Shown in pieces: positions 16,091 to 26,566 of a stretch of DNA of 64,000 nt. The stretch lies in contig NZ_JBEPTK010000008.1 in NCBI RefSeq assembly GCF_040549485.1, positions 155,553 to 219,552 of the forward strand, read 5' to 3'. Both the position numbers and the translations under genes were made by a program. The DNA comes from Constrictibacter sp. MBR-5 (lineage in GTDB: Bacteria > Pseudomonadota > Alphaproteobacteria > JAJUGE01). Numbering within the stretch: position 1 is the first letter of the stretch; each line of letters opens with the position of its first letter. The notes below the pieces were generated by a model, which was not told the origin of the DNA, did not search any database, and saw nothing but the letters and a program-made list of their open reading frames with translations.

Positions 16091-17298
16091 CGCGCCGCAG
16101 CGGCGGGTTGTGCCCGCAGTTGCAGTGCCAGCGCCACGGCCGTCGCCGTCCCCGCCAGTCCGATCAGCGCGAACAGCGGCGCCGTCGCGCTCCACGAGCC
16201 CAGCTGCTTGAACGCCTCCGCCATCAGCACGGGCCCGACCAGCACGCCCAGCGACCGCCCCATGTGCAGCAGACCGAAGGCGCCGCCACCCGCCCGCGCC
16301 GTGCCCAGGATCGCCGCGGGCGCGCCGAACAGGCAGGTGGGCGTGACCCCGGCGACGAAGGCGTAGACGAGCAGGACTGCCATCGATCCCGGCCCATTCC
16401 CGGCGAAGGGCACCCACAGCCAGAACAGCGCCTGCACGAGCAGGACGACGAAGAGCAGCGTCGGCAACGGCACGCCGCGCCGCAGCGCCGATCCCCCGGC
16501 GAAATTGCCGCCGACCAGCACCAGCAGCGGCACCGCATAGACCAGCACCGCCACCGCCGGGGCCAGTCCCTCCTCGTCGACCAGGAACTGCGGCATCCAC
16601 GTCAGGAAGGCGAACATTTCCGCCGACCAGAGCATGAAGGTGGCCGCGGCGAGACGCAGGCAGCGCGTCTCGCGCGGCGAGGGTGGCGCGGCCTCGGCGC
16701 CGCCGGTCTGCGGCCCCGGCCCGAACAGGCTCCGGCGTGTCCGGCCGAGGGCCAGGGCCCACGCCGCCGTCGCACCGGTGAGCGCGATGCCCAGCCACCA
16801 CAGCGGCTCCCACAGGCCGCGCGCGAGGAAGACCGGCGCGCTCAGGCTGGCGAGCAGCTGCCCCAGGGGAATCCAGGTGGCGACCAGGGCGGCAGCGAGC
16901 GCCAGGTGTCGGGCGCCGACGCTGAGATTGGCGTAGAGCGAGCACAGGATCGCCAGCACGATGAAGCCGACGCCCTCGAGCGTACGCCCGGCCAGCACGA
17001 GCCAGCCGTTCTCCGGCCAGAGCAGCATCGCGAAGCTGCCGGCGCCGAACAGCAGAAAGGCGGCAGCGAGATAGCGGCCCGAGCCGTGGCGCTGCATCGA
17101 ACGGCCGATCCGCAGCGAGAACAACAGGCCCGCGACCGCATAGACCGACATGAAGCCGCCCGCCAGCACATGGTCGTATTGGAACCGTTCCAGCAGCAGC
17201 GGCATTGCGGCAGGAACCTTGAACTGATGATAGGCGGCAAGGACGCCCAGCCAGACGCCGAATGCCACACCCGTCCAATCAGTTCGTGCACGCACCAT
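16072..17298 (-). CDS. Major facilitator superfamily transporter
   Basis: A 408-residue inner-membrane protein with about twelve helices in two halves separated by a polar loop (GRTRRSLFGPGPQTGGAEAA). The first helix begins GVAFGVWLGVLAAYHQFKVP. A typical loop 2-3 basic motif (LRIGRSMQRHGSGR) follows helix 2. It resembles CynX/NimT-like and related sugar or drug MFS permeases, but the substrate is not identifiable. Start 17298 follows GGGGGAAAG; an in-frame start upstream near 17331 is possible. The 3' end overlaps the response-regulator gene by 19 bases. Confidence 0.85.
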   Translation of the reverse strand: MVRARTDWTGVAFGVWLGVLAAYHQFKVPAAMPLLLERFQYDHVLAGGFMSVYAVAGLLFSLRIGRSMQRHGSGRYLAAAFLLFGAGSFAMLLWPENGWLVLAGRTLEGVGFIVLAILCSLYANLSVGARHLALAAALVATWIPLGQLLASLSAPVFLARGLWEPLWWLGIALTGATAAWALALGRTRRSLFGPGPQTGGAEAAPPSPRETRCLRLAAATFMLWSAEMFAFLTWMPQFLVDEEGLAPAVAVLVYAVPLLVLVGGNFAGGSALRRGVPLPTLLFVVLLVQALFWLWVPFAGNGPGSMAVLLVYAFVAGVTPTCLFGAPAAILGTARAGGGAFGLLHMGRSLGVLVGPVLMAEAFKQLGSWSATAPLFALIGLAGTATAVALALQLRAQPAAAARQGSSL

Positions 17299-17396
17299 GT
17301 TGTGATCTTTCCCCCTCGACATCGTGCCCATTTTTAATGCGTTGTATAGCTGTCGCCCGCTAAGCAGGTAGGGCGGCACGACTTGATGGGGTTCGC

Positions 17397-18233
17397 TTGA
17401 CCGACGGTTCGGAGTTCCTCGTGCGATTCTGGGGTGTGCGCGGAAGCATCGCCTGCCCCGGTCCCGAGACGGCACGCTACGGCGGGAATACCGCGTGCGT
17501 CGAGATGCGCTGCGGCTCCCACGTGCTGACCTTCGACGGCGGCACGGGGTTGCGGCCGCACGGCAAGGCACTCGCGGCGGAGGGTCCGCTCGACGGCGAC
17601 CTGTTCCTGACCCACACGCATTTCGACCACATCATCGGCATCCCATTCTTCGCGCCCGCCTTCGATGCGAAGTCGCGCTTCCGCGTGTGGGCCGGGCACC
17701 TCATGCCGCACGGGTCGAACGTGTGCGACGTGCTGCGGCTGATGATGCGCTCGCCGCTCTTCCCCGTCCCCGTCGAGATATTCAAGGCGCAGATCGACTA
17801 TTGCGACTTCGGCGCCGGGGAGACCCTCACCCCGCGGCCGGGGATCACGGTGCGGACCGCGCCGCTCGACCATCCCGATGGTGCCACCGGCTACCGCGTC
17901 GAATTCGGCGGCCGGTCGGCCTGCTATGTCACGGACACCAACCACGTGCCAGGCAAGCCGAACGCCGAGATCCTCGACCTGATCCGCGGCGCGGACATCG
18001 TCATCTACGACGCGACCTTCACCGACGCCGAGCACGAGCGCTATGCCGGCTGGGGCCATTCCACCTGGCAGGAGGGCGTGCGACTCTGCAATGCCGCCGG
18101 GGTGGGGAAGCTGGTGACGTTCCACCACGACCCGGAGCGCACCGACGAGGCGCTCGACGCGCTCGCGGCGGAGATGGAAGCGATGCGGCCCGGCTCGCTG
18201 GTCGCGCGCGAGGGCATGGTCCTGAAGCTGTGA
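17397..18233 (+). CDS. MBL-fold metallo-hydrolase
   Basis: A 278-residue protein with metallo-beta-lactamase fold. The metal motif H-x-H-x-D-H is seen as FLTHTHFDHIIG (about residue 78), with a second-site CYVTDTNH and YDATFTD region, and late FHHDPERTD. The N-terminus VRFWGVRGSIACPGPETARY is typical of bacterial cyclic-nucleotide phosphodiesterase-like or PqqB/RNase-Z-like MBL proteins. The probable start is TTG 17397, since no ATG lies in frame before the conserved strand; GATGGGG precedes it. The 17-bp repeat array begins ten bases after its stop. Confidence 0.8.
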   Translation: MTDGSEFLVRFWGVRGSIACPGPETARYGGNTACVEMRCGSHVLTFDGGTGLRPHGKALAAEGPLDGDLFLTHTHFDHIIGIPFFAPAFDAKSRFRVWAGHLMPHGSNVCDVLRLMMRSPLFPVPVEIFKAQIDYCDFGAGETLTPRPGITVRTAPLDHPDGATGYRVEFGGRSACYVTDTNHVPGKPNAEILDLIRGADIVIYDATFTDAEHERYAGWGHSTWQEGVRLCNAAGVGKLVTFHHDPERTDEALDALAAEMEAMRPGSLVAREGMVLKL

Positions 18234-18242
18234 AGGCCCTGA

Positions 18243-18341
18243 AAACTGTGACGGGCCCGAAACTGTGACGGGCCCGAAACTGTGACGGGCCCGAAACTGT
18301 GACGGGCCCGAAACTGTGACGGGCCCGAAACTGTGACGGGC
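18243..18341. repeat. 17-bp tandem repeat array (5.8 copies) spanning a gene start
   Basis: The unit AAACTGTGACGGGCCCG repeats at 18243, 18260, 18277, 18294 and 18311, with a partial copy at 18328-18341. Every unit contains GTGA. The last, partial unit supplies the GTG start (18333) of the methyltransferase gene. In complete units the same GTG reads VTGPKL then TGA, so they cannot serve as starts. The array begins ten bases after the stop of the MBL-fold gene, whose own ending (CTGTGA) resembles the unit. Confidence 0.92.
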
Positions 18342-19187
18342 GACGGCGCGCGAGCGCGGCTGCGCACGCTGCGATTCGGGCTGGCCACGCTCCTCGGCCG
18401 CCGGCCGCGCGGCTTCTTCCTCCCCTACCGCTATGCAGCGTCGACCGTTCCGCCGCAGCACTATCCCGAACTGGAGTCGCTGTTCCGGGCGGCGGAGCCG
18501 GCGTTCCTCGGCCTGCTCGACGAGATCGACGCACACGCCGCGGCGCTGACCGCGATCGGCGTCGCGCCGCCACCCGCGCCCCGGTGGGACCAGGACTGGT
18601 TTCCGCGACTCGATGCGGCGGCCGCCTATGCACTGATCCGCCGCCACCTACCCGAGCGGATCGTGGAGGTAGGGAGCGGCCATTCCACCCGATTCATGGC
18701 CCGTGCCGTCGCAGACGCCGGCCTGCACACGCAGATCGTCGCCATCGACCCCGCGCCGCGCGCCGCGATCGACGGCCTGGGGCTGGACCTACGGCGCGGT
18801 ACGCTGCAGCAGGCACTCGACGGCGCTGACGAGATCTTCCGGTTCGGCGCACGCGACGTGCTGTTCGTCGATTCCAGCCACCTTCTCGTGGCCGGCAGCG
18901 ACGTCGACCTGCTTCTGAACCGCGTCGTCCCCCGTCTCCCCACCGGCGCCCTGCTGCACGTGCACGACGTCTTCCTGCCCGACGGCTATCCTGCAGCCTG
19001 GGGATGGCGCGGCTATAACGAGCAGAACGCGATCGGCCCGCTGCTGGCGCATGGCGCCTTCGAACTGCTGTTCGCCAGCCGCTGGACCGCGACGCGCCTC
19101 GCCGCGCGGATCGACCGCTCTATCCTGGCGCGCCTGCCGCTGCCCGACGGGGCCTGGGAAACGAGCCTTTGGCTGCGGCGGCGGTGA
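18333..19187 (+). CDS. Class I SAM-dependent methyltransferase
   Basis: A 284-residue protein. The SAM-binding motif appears as ERIVEVGSGHSTRFMARAVA (about residue 112), followed by the acidic strand IVAIDPAPR and a second strand DVLFVDSSHLLVAGSDVDLL, then LLHVHDVFLPDGYPAAW. This layout matches the Methyltransf_24 type, often found with surface polysaccharide or small-molecule pathways. Substrate is unknown. The GTG start lies inside the last unit of the 17-bp repeat array, so its initiation region has no conventional ribosome site apart from GGGCCCG. Confidence 0.72.
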   Translation: MTGDGARARLRTLRFGLATLLGRRPRGFFLPYRYAASTVPPQHYPELESLFRAAEPAFLGLLDEIDAHAAALTAIGVAPPPAPRWDQDWFPRLDAAAAYALIRRHLPERIVEVGSGHSTRFMARAVADAGLHTQIVAIDPAPRAAIDGLGLDLRRGTLQQALDGADEIFRFGARDVLFVDSSHLLVAGSDVDLLLNRVVPRLPTGALLHVHDVFLPDGYPAAWGWRGYNEQNAIGPLLAHGAFELLFASRWTATRLAARIDRSILARLPLPDGAWETSLWLRRR

Positions 19188-19271
19188 AAGCCGCGTGCAG
19201 CTTTGCCGCCGGTGAATGCCGTCACGCGAAAATGAGCCCTCGGTGCGGCGGAAACGGCTAGCCTGGGGACC

Positions 19272-20639
19272 ATGACGAAGCTCAGACCGCTTCGCTTCCG
19301 CGCGCCGCCGGGCCGGCCTCGGCACCGGTTGCCGGCCCGCGTCCAGGCGGCAATCCAGGCGGAACAGGATCGGAGCGAGATCCTGATCGGCTGGGTGCAG
19401 TTCGGCGTCGTCGCAGCTTTCGGCCTCCTCTACTTCATCTCGCCGAAGACCTTCGCGCCGGATGCGCCCTTCCGCCCGGTCCCGTGGGTGCTCGGCGCCT
19501 ATGCCGGATTCACCCTGCTCCGGCTGGCGACGGCCTATCGAACGCGGCTGGCCCCCTGGTTCCTGGCGCTCTCCGTGGCGGTCGACGTGGCCCTGCTGCT
19601 CGCCCTGATCTGGAGCTTCCACATCCAGTACATGCAGCCGGCGGCCTTCTATCTGAAGGTGCCGACGGTCCTGTACCTCTTCATCTTCATCGCCCTGCGC
19701 GCGCTCCGGTTCCAGGCGCTCTACGTCCTCCTGGCGGGCGGCCTCGCCGCCCTCGGCTGGGTCGGGATGGTGGCCTACGCGATCCTGCGCGCGCCGGAAG
19801 CGATCACCCGCGACTACGTCCACTACATGACCGCCAACGTCATCCTGCTCGGCGCCGAGTTCGACAAGATCGTGTCGATCCTCATGGTGGCCGGCATTCT
19901 GGCGCTCGCGATCAGGCGCGCCCGGCACATCCTCGAGCGTGCCGTTGCCGAGGAAACCGCGGCACGCGACCTCTCCCGCTTCTTCGCGCCCGAGGTGGTG
20001 GGTCGGATCCGGGGCGCCGAACGGACCGCCCGCGCCGGCCACGGCGAGCTGCGCGAGGCGACCATGGTGTTCTTCGACGTGCGCGGCTTCACCTCTCTCG
20101 CCGCCACGATGCCGCCGTCGGACGTGATGCGCCTCCTCGCCGACTATCAGGCGCGGCTCGTTCCGGTGCTGCAGGCGCACGGGGGGAGCATCGACAAGTT
20201 CCTGGGAGACGGCATCATGTCGACCTTCGGCGCCTCCCGGCCCAGCGCGACCCACGCCGCCGACGCCATGCGTGCCATGGATGCGGCCATGCGCGCCGCC
20301 GACGCCTGGAACGACGAGCGCGCCGCCGCAGGCCGGCCGGCGCTCGTCATCCATGCCGGCGCGGCGCACGGGACCATCATCTTCGGCGCCGTCGGCGATC
20401 AGTCGCGACTGGAGTACACGGTCATCGGCGACGCCGTGAATCTCGCCGCCAAGATCGAGCAGGCGAACAAGACCGAAGGGACCCGCGCCCTGGCGACCGC
20501 GGCGGCGCATGCCGAAGCCCTCCGCCAGGGTTACGCCCCCCGATCGCCCTGCGAGATCCGCCCCGGCCGCACCGTCGCCGGCGTCGCCACGCCCGTCGAT
20601 CTCGCCGTCATTGTCGCCGCGCACGAAGCGCCGGCTTGA
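19272..20639 (+). CDS. Membrane-anchored class III adenylate/guanylate cyclase
   Basis: A 455-residue protein. Residues ~35-220 contain about six membrane helices (for example ILIGWVQFGVVAAFGLLYFI and LYVLLAGGLAALGWVGMVAY). A short linker RARHILERAVAEETAARDLS follows. The C-terminal cyclase domain (residues ~260-420) has metal-binding aspartates in FFDVRGFTSLA and FLGDGIMSTFG, and VIGDAVNLAAKIEQ for the second half of the site. It would make cAMP (or cGMP) at the membrane. A second, shorter cyclase lies at 50362-51417. Confidence 0.9.
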   Translation: MTKLRPLRFRAPPGRPRHRLPARVQAAIQAEQDRSEILIGWVQFGVVAAFGLLYFISPKTFAPDAPFRPVPWVLGAYAGFTLLRLATAYRTRLAPWFLALSVAVDVALLLALIWSFHIQYMQPAAFYLKVPTVLYLFIFIALRALRFQALYVLLAGGLAALGWVGMVAYAILRAPEAITRDYVHYMTANVILLGAEFDKIVSILMVAGILALAIRRARHILERAVAEETAARDLSRFFAPEVVGRIRGAERTARAGHGELREATMVFFDVRGFTSLAATMPPSDVMRLLADYQARLVPVLQAHGGSIDKFLGDGIMSTFGASRPSATHAADAMRAMDAAMRAADAWNDERAAAGRPALVIHAGAAHGTIIFGAVGDQSRLEYTVIGDAVNLAAKIEQANKTEGTRALATAAAHAEALRQGYAPRSPCEIRPGRTVAGVATPVDLAVIVAAHEAPA

Positions 20640-20769
20640 GAAGCAACGCGCGAACCGCTACTTGTCGCCGGAATTCCGCCACACCGGTCGTGCTAGACTC
20701 TGTGAAAAGGGGCGCACCGGCCACTACATGCGGTAGAATTCGCCAGCAATCGAAATCACCGGGACGATC

Positions 20770-21522
20770 ATGGCCGGTCACTCACAGTTCAAGAACATTA
20801 TGCACCGCAAGGGCGCGCAGGATGCGAAGCGCGCCAAGATCTTCACCCGGCTCGGTCGCGAGATCGAGGTGGCGGCGCGTCAGGGTGCGCCGGATCCCGC
20901 CGGCAACCCGCGCCTGCGCGCGGCCATCGCCGCCGCGAAGCAGGCGAACATGCCGCGCGACCGGATCGACCGGGCGATCAAGAAGGCCTCCGGCGCCGAC
21001 GGCGACGCGGCCGACTATTCCGAGGTCCGCTACGAGGGCTACGGCCCGTCGGGCGTGGCCGTGATCGTCGAGGCGCTGACCGACAACCGCAACCGCACCG
21101 CCGCCGAAGTCCGTTCGGCCTTCAGCCGATTCGGCGGTGCGCTGGGCGAGACCAACTCGGTCGCCTTCATGTTCGACCGGGTCGGCGCCATCGCCTACCC
21201 GGCGGCGGCCGCCGGTGCGGACGACATCTTCGAGGCGGCCCTGGAGGCGGGGGCCCAGGACGTCGTCTCCTCCGAGGACGGCCACGAGATCACGACCGCG
21301 GTCGAGGACTTGCACCAGGTCGCCGACGCCCTGGAACAGAAGTTCGGCTCGCCCGAGAGCGCCAAGCTCGTCTGGCGGCCGCAGACCACCGTTCCCGTCG
21401 CGGACGAAACGGCGGAGACGCTGTTCAAGCTTCTCGAGATGCTCGACGACAACGACGACGTCCAGTCCGTCGTGGCGAACTTCGACATCTCGGAAGAGAC
21501 GATGCAGCGGCTGGCGAGCTGA
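20770..21522 (+). CDS. yebC: YebC/PmpR family regulatory/translation factor
   Basis: A 250-residue protein beginning [20 protein letters not shown], the family signature. The central domain carries [20 protein letters not shown] and [20 protein letters not shown]. Family members bind DNA, and some relatives act in translation of polyproline or difficult stretches. It is the first gene of the ruvCAB-tol segment, a common order in alphaproteobacteria. ATG 20770 begins the conserved N-terminus. Confidence 0.95.
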   Translation: MAGHSQFKNIMHRKGAQDAKRAKIFTRLGREIEVAARQGAPDPAGNPRLRAAIAAAKQANMPRDRIDRAIKKASGADGDAADYSEVRYEGYGPSGVAVIVEALTDNRNRTAAEVRSAFSRFGGALGETNSVAFMFDRVGAIAYPAAAAGADDIFEAALEAGAQDVVSSEDGHEITTAVEDLHQVADALEQKFGSPESAKLVWRPQTTVPVADETAETLFKLLEMLDDNDDVQSVVANFDISEETMQRLAS

Positions 21523-21577
21523 CCGACGGAGCGGGGAGCCGACATCGCGGACGGAACGGCAAACGGGGGTCTGGTGC

Positions 21578-22090
21578 ATGCGCATACTCGGCGTCGACCC
21601 GGGGCTGCAGAACACCGGCTGGGGCGTGATCGAGTCGGTGGGCAACCGCCTTCGGCACGTCGCCGACGGCGTGGTGCGCTCGGATCCGACCCTGCCGACG
21701 GCGGAGCGCCTGCGCCAGCTGTTCGACGGCCTGATGGCGGTGATCGAGCGGCATGCTCCCGACGAGGCCGCGGTCGAGGAGACCTTCGTCAACAAGAACC
21801 CCTCCTCCACGCTGAAGCTGGGATTGGCCCGCGGCATCGCCCTGCTCGCACCGGCCACGGCGAACCTGCCCGTCGCGGAATATGCGGCGAAGTTCGTGAA
21901 GAAGGCCCTCGTCGGCACCGGCAGCGCCGAGAAGCACCAGGTCGAGATGATGGTCGGCCGCCTGCTGCCCGGAATCGTGCCGGCGGGGGCCGATGCGGCG
22001 GACGCCCTGGCGGTCGCCATCTGCCACGCGCATCACGGCGGCACCACGCGCCGTTGGCAGGACTTCGCGGTCGTGCAGGCGGGCCGATGA
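21578..22090 (+). CDS. ruvC: Holliday-junction endonuclease RuvC
   Basis: A 170-residue resolvase cutting four-way junctions with RuvAB. The first catalytic aspartate is in [19 protein letters not shown]; the glutamate is in [19 protein letters not shown]; the C-terminal aspartates are in [20 protein letters not shown] 21578 follows a GGGGG ribosome site seven to nine bases upstream. Its TGA overlaps the ruvA ATG (ATGA), coupling translation. Confidence 0.96.
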   Translation: MRILGVDPGLQNTGWGVIESVGNRLRHVADGVVRSDPTLPTAERLRQLFDGLMAVIERHAPDEAAVEETFVNKNPSSTLKLGLARGIALLAPATANLPVAEYAAKFVKKALVGTGSAEKHQVEMMVGRLLPGIVPAGADAADALAVAICHAHHGGTTRRWQDFAVVQAGR

Positions 22091-22698
22091 TCGGCAAGCT
22101 GACCGGCAGCTTCGACTCCGCCGGCGAGGACTGGGCGGTCATTGACTGTGCCGGCGTCGGCTGGCTCGTCCACTGCTCCGGCCGCACGCTGGGGCGCCTG
22201 CAGTCCTCCGCCGGCCCGGTCAGCCTCCTGGTCGAGACGCGCTTCCGCGAAGGCGAGATCACCCTCTACGGCTTCTGGGACGGCACCGAGCGCGACTGGT
22301 TCCGCCTGCTGACGACCGTCCAGGGCGTCGGCGGCCGCGTGGCGCAGGCGATCCTGACCGTGCTCTCCCCGGACGAACTCACCCTCGCCATCGCCGCCGA
22401 GGACAAGAAGCGCCTGACGATGGCGGACGGGGTCGGACCGAAGCTCGCCGGCCGCATCGTCTCCGAACTGCGCGACAGGGTGGGCGCCATAGCGGCGCCG
22501 GTGGCCCGGCCGACCGGCACCAAGGTGCGGCCGGCGACGCCGCCGCCCGCCAGCGAGGATGCCGTCTCCGCACTGGTCAACCTCGGCTTCGCCCGCGTCG
22601 AAGCGTTCGGCGCCGTGGCGCGCGCGTCGCAGTCGATCGGCGACGGCGCCACGGTCGAGGCGCTGGTGAAAGCCGGCCTGCGGGAGTTGGCCGGTTGA
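22087..22698 (+). CDS. ruvA: Holliday-junction branch-migration subunit RuvA
   Basis: A 203-residue protein. The N-terminal OB-fold ([20 protein letters not shown]) is followed by helix-hairpin-helix motifs, seen in [20 protein letters not shown] and [19 protein letters not shown]. The C-terminal domain ([20 protein letters not shown]) contacts RuvB. It forms a tetramer on the junction. Overlap with ruvC (4 bases) and ruvB (4 bases) indicates one operon. Confidence 0.96.
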   Translation: MIGKLTGSFDSAGEDWAVIDCAGVGWLVHCSGRTLGRLQSSAGPVSLLVETRFREGEITLYGFWDGTERDWFRLLTTVQGVGGRVAQAILTVLSPDELTLAIAAEDKKRLTMADGVGPKLAGRIVSELRDRVGAIAAPVARPTGTKVRPATPPPASEDAVSALVNLGFARVEAFGAVARASQSIGDGATVEALVKAGLRELAG

Positions 22699-23747
22699 GC
22701 GACGACATCGATACCCGCCCGGTCGACGGCAACCTCGCCCCCGGCGACACCGCCGATGCGGCCCTTCGGCCCCAGACGCTCGACGAGTTCGTCGGCCAGG
22801 AACTCGTCCGCGACAACCTGAAGATCTTCATCGGCGCCGCCCGCGGCCGCGCCGAGGCGCTCGACCATGTCCTGCTCGTCGGCCCGCCCGGCCTGGGCAA
22901 GACGACGCTGGCGCAGATTGTCGCCCGGGAACTGGGCGTCGGCTTCCGCGCCACCTCCGGGCCGGTGATCCTGCGCGCCGGCGACCTCGCGGCGCTGCTG
23001 ACGAACCTGCAGCCGCGCGACGTCCTGTTCATCGACGAGATACACCGCCTCAGTCCCGCCGTAGAGGAGGTGCTCTATCCCGCGATGGAGGACTTCCAGC
23101 TCGACCTGATCATCGGCGAGGGGCCGGCGGCGCGCGCCATCCGCATCGACCTCCCGCCCTTCACGCTCGTTGCGGCTACGACGCGCGCCGGCCTCGTCAC
23201 GACGCCGCTGCGCGAGCGTTTCGGGATTCCGCTGCGTCTGCAGTTCTACACGGTGGAGGAACTGACCGGCATCGTCGCGCGCGGCGCGCGGATGCTCGGC
23301 ATGGCGCTCACCCGCGACGGCGCCCGCGAGATCGCCCGTCGCGCCCGCGGCACGCCGCGCGTCGCCGGCCGCCTGCTGCGCCGCGTCCGCGACTTCGCCG
23401 CGATGGCCGAGCGCAGCGAGATCGACCGCGCCGTGGCCGACGCGGCGCTGCTGCGGCTGGAGGTGGACGACCGCGGCCTCGACGCGATGGACCGGCGCTA
23501 CCTGCAATGCCTGGCGACCCACTATCTCGGCGGTCCCGTCGGCGTCGAGGCCCTCGCCGCCACCCTCGCCGAGCAGCGCGACGTACTGGAGGAAGTCATC
23601 GAGCCCTTCCTGATCCAGCAGGCGCTGGTCCAGCGCACGCCGCGCGGCCGCATGCTGTCGCCATCGGGCTACGGCTATCTCGGCCTGCCGATGCCCGAGG
23701 GCACCGGCCGCCAGGCCGAACTGTTCGGCACCGGGGACGAGCCGTGA
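22695..23747 (+). CDS. ruvB: Holliday-junction ATP-dependent helicase RuvB
   Basis: A 350-residue AAA+ motor. The family opening [20 protein letters not shown] is followed by Walker [14 protein letters not shown] and Walker [13 protein letters not shown], sensor region [18 protein letters not shown] and the winged-helix end [17 protein letters not shown]. The start is a TTG (22695) inside the ruvA stop (TTGA), an unusual but position-consistent coupling. It drives branch migration with RuvA. Confidence 0.96.
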   Translation: MSDDIDTRPVDGNLAPGDTADAALRPQTLDEFVGQELVRDNLKIFIGAARGRAEALDHVLLVGPPGLGKTTLAQIVARELGVGFRATSGPVILRAGDLAALLTNLQPRDVLFIDEIHRLSPAVEEVLYPAMEDFQLDLIIGEGPAARAIRIDLPPFTLVAATTRAGLVTTPLRERFGIPLRLQFYTVEELTGIVARGARMLGMALTRDGAREIARRARGTPRVAGRLLRRVRDFAAMAERSEIDRAVADAALLRLEVDDRGLDAMDRRYLQCLATHYLGGPVGVEALAATLAEQRDVLEEVIEPFLIQQALVQRTPRGRMLSPSGYGYLGLPMPEGTGRQAELFGTGDEP

Positions 23748-24220
23748 GCGCGCCGCCACAGGAAGCGCCGGCGGCGCAGCATCCGCCGACCGGCCGTGTG
23801 GCCGGAAAGGTGCATGTCCTGCCCGTCCGGATCTACTACGAGGACACCGATGCCGGCGGGATCGTCTATCATGCCAACTATCTGCGGTTCGCCGAGCGGG
23901 CGCGGACCGAGATGATGCGGCTGGTGTCCGGCGGCGACGACGAACTGACCATGTCGCATTACGGGCTGGCCTTCGTTGCGCGCCGATGCACCGTCGACTA
24001 TATCGCGCCGGCGCGCCTCGACGACGCGGTGGAGGTGCATTCGCGGATGCTCGACGTGCGGGCGGCGAGCCTGCTGGCCGAACAGACCGTGCGGCGCGAC
24101 GGCACCGACATCGCTCGGATCGAGATCCTCCTGGCCGCCATCGGCGCGGACGGGCGGCCGGCGCGGCTGCCGCGGCCGATTCGGACGGCACTTGTCGCGC
24201 TCACGGAACGTTCAACCTGA
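23744..24220 (+). CDS. ybgC: Tol-Pal-associated acyl-CoA thioesterase YbgC
   Basis: A 158-residue hotdog-fold thioesterase. The catalytic signature [20 protein letters not shown] is intact (Asp in YEDTDAGG), followed by [12 protein letters not shown]. The family hydrolyses short or long acyl-CoA and is encoded with tol-pal genes in most Gram-negatives, probably linked to phospholipid turnover at the division site. GTG 23744 overlaps the ruvB stop (GTGA). It leads tolQ by 50 bases. Confidence 0.93.
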   Translation: MSAPPQEAPAAQHPPTGRVAGKVHVLPVRIYYEDTDAGGIVYHANYLRFAERARTEMMRLVSGGDDELTMSHYGLAFVARRCTVDYIAPARLDDAVEVHSRMLDVRAASLLAEQTVRRDGTDIARIEILLAAIGADGRPARLPRPIRTALVALTERST

Positions 24221-24270
24221 CCATTGCGACCGTCGGCGCCATCCGGCGGAGCGGAGCGGATTGTAGGTAG

Positions 24271-24996
<726 letters not shown>

Positions 24997-24997
24997 C

Positions 24998-25474
24998 GTG
25001 GCGGGTCCGATCCAGGTTCCGGGCGACCGGCCGCGCGGACGGCGTGGCCACCGGCCGATGGCCGAGATCAACGTGACCCCGTTCGTCGACGTGATGCTCG
25101 TGCTGCTGATCATCTTCATGGTGACGGCCCCGCTCCTCACGGTCGGCGTGCCGGTCGACCTGCCGCAGACCCAGGCCAACCAGCTGTCCGACCCGAAGGA
25201 GCCGCTGGTCGTCTCGATCGACGCCCGCGGCCAGGTCTTCGTCCAGGAGACGCCGGTTGAGCTCTCCGATCTCGGCCCGCGCCTCGTCGCCATCCGCGGT
25301 GCCAAGGCGGACACGGACATTTACGTCCGCGGCGACAAGGGCATCGACTATGGGCGCGTCATGGCGGTGATGGGCGCGCTCAACAGCGCCGGCTTCGCGC
25401 GCGTCTCGCTGGTCGCCGAGTTCCCGCAGGACGCTACGGCGCCGACGCCGACACCCCGCCCGAGAGGACGTTAG
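24998..25474 (+). CDS. tolR: Tol system protein TolR
   Basis: A 158-residue protein. Its single membrane helix starts MAEINVTPFVDVMLVLLIIF, with the essential proton-carrying aspartate at D31. The periplasmic domain includes EPLVVSIDARGQVFVQETPV and ends in a Pro/Thr-rich tail. GTG 24998 is the start, leaving a basic cytoplasmic segment PRGRRGHR ahead of the helix. It pairs with TolQ as the motor unit. Confidence 0.95.
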   Translation: MAGPIQVPGDRPRGRRGHRPMAEINVTPFVDVMLVLLIIFMVTAPLLTVGVPVDLPQTQANQLSDPKEPLVVSIDARGQVFVQETPVELSDLGPRLVAIRGAKADTDIYVRGDKGIDYGRVMAVMGALNSAGFARVSLVAEFPQDATAPTPTPRPRGR

Positions 25475-25477
25475 CCG

Positions 25478-26566
25478 ATGCGGCGGGCGATCGTATGGTC
25501 GGTAGCGCTGCACGCCGCGGTCCTGCTGCTGGCGCTCGTCGGCGTGCCGCTGTTCCACACGCCGCGGGACATGTCCGCCGCCCCCATCGCCGTGTCGCTC
25601 GTCCGGATCTCGGACCGCACGAGCATGCCCCAGACCGACCCGTCCGAGGCCGACGACGCGCCCGCGAAGCCGGCGAGCCCGCCGGCCGCGCGCCGCGAGC
25701 CGCCCAAGGCCGAGCCGCCCAAGCCGGAACCGAAGCCCGAACCGCCCAAGGCCGAAACGCCGCCGCCGCCGAAGCCGGAACCGCCGCGCCAGGTGGCGCA
25801 GGTGCCCCCGAGGCCCGAACCGCCGCCGCCGCCGCCGCCGCCTCCCAAGCCGGAACCGCCGCTGCCGAAGCCCGAGCCGCCGAAGCCCGCTCCGAAGCCG
25901 GAACCCAAACCGGAGCCGAAGCCCGAGCCCCCGAAGCCGCCGGTGCAGACGAAGAAGGAGCCCGAGCCGCCAAAGCCGGAGCCGAAGCCCACGCCGCCGA
26001 AAGTGGCCGAGAAGCCGAAGCCCCAGCCGAAGCCGGAGCCCAAGCGGGACGAACTGGCAGACATCCAGAAGGCCCTGCGCGACGTGCGCAAGCCGGAGCC
26101 GCAGCGTCCACCCGCCAAGGAGCCGCCGAAGCCCGCACCGCCGAAGAAGGACGATTTCGCCGACCTCGCCAAGACGGTGAAGGATCTGGCGCCGTCGGCC
26201 GCGGCGCCGCAGCGGCAGTCGACCGCCTCGGCGCGGCCAAGTTCCACACGCTTCGCCGGCGAGCTGACGATGAGCGAGGAGGATGCGCTCCGGCGCCAGA
26301 TCGAGCGCTGCTGGAACGTGCCGGCGGGCGCGCGCGACGGACAGGATCTTATCGTCGAGGTGCGCGTTAGCCTGAACCAGGACGGCAGCGTCCGGGATGT
26401 CCGTGCCGCCCCGTCGCCGCGGATGTCCGACCCATTCTACCGGGCGGCCGCGGAGAGCGCGGTCCGGGCAGTCCAGCGCTGCAGTCCGCTCAACGTGCCG
26501 CCGGACAAATATTCGTCGTGGAAAGAGATGACCCTCACCTTCAACCCGAAGGATCTTCTCGGCTGA
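25478..26566 (+). CDS. tolA: Tol system energy-transducing protein TolA
   Basis: A 362-residue protein. The N-terminal membrane anchor is [20 protein letters not shown] (about 4-23), containing the SxxxH pattern used to contact TolQR. Residues ~60-245 are an extended Pro/Lys/Glu-rich rod (repeats such as [10 protein letters not shown] and nine consecutive prolines) in place of the alanine-rich helical domain of enterobacterial TolA. The C-terminal domain (residues ~265-362, including [20 protein letters not shown] and VQRCSPLN) is the TonB-like fold that reaches Pal and TolB. It begins three bases after the tolR stop and overlaps the tolB start. Confidence 0.93.
   Translation: MRRAIVWSVALHAAVLLLALVGVPLFHTPRDMSAAPIAVSLVRISDRTSMPQTDPSEADDAPAKPASPPAARREPPKAEPPKPEPKPEPPKAETPPPPKPEPPRQVAQVPPRPEPPPPPPPPPKPEPPLPKPEPPKPAPKPEPKPEPKPEPPKPPVQTKKEPEPPKPEPKPTPPKVAEKPKPQPKPEPKRDELADIQKALRDVRKPEPQRPPAKEPPKPAPPKKDDFADLAKTVKDLAPSAAAPQRQSTASARPSSTRFAGELTMSEEDALRRQIERCWNVPAGARDGQDLIVEVRVSLNQDGSVRDVRAAPSPRMSDPFYRAAAESAVRAVQRCSPLNVPPDKYSSWKEMTLTFNPKDLLG

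Noticed and set aside
20640..20769. Promoter of yebC (TTGTCG and TAGACT)
   Set aside because: The spacing between the two boxes is about 26 bases, too long for a sigma-70 promoter.
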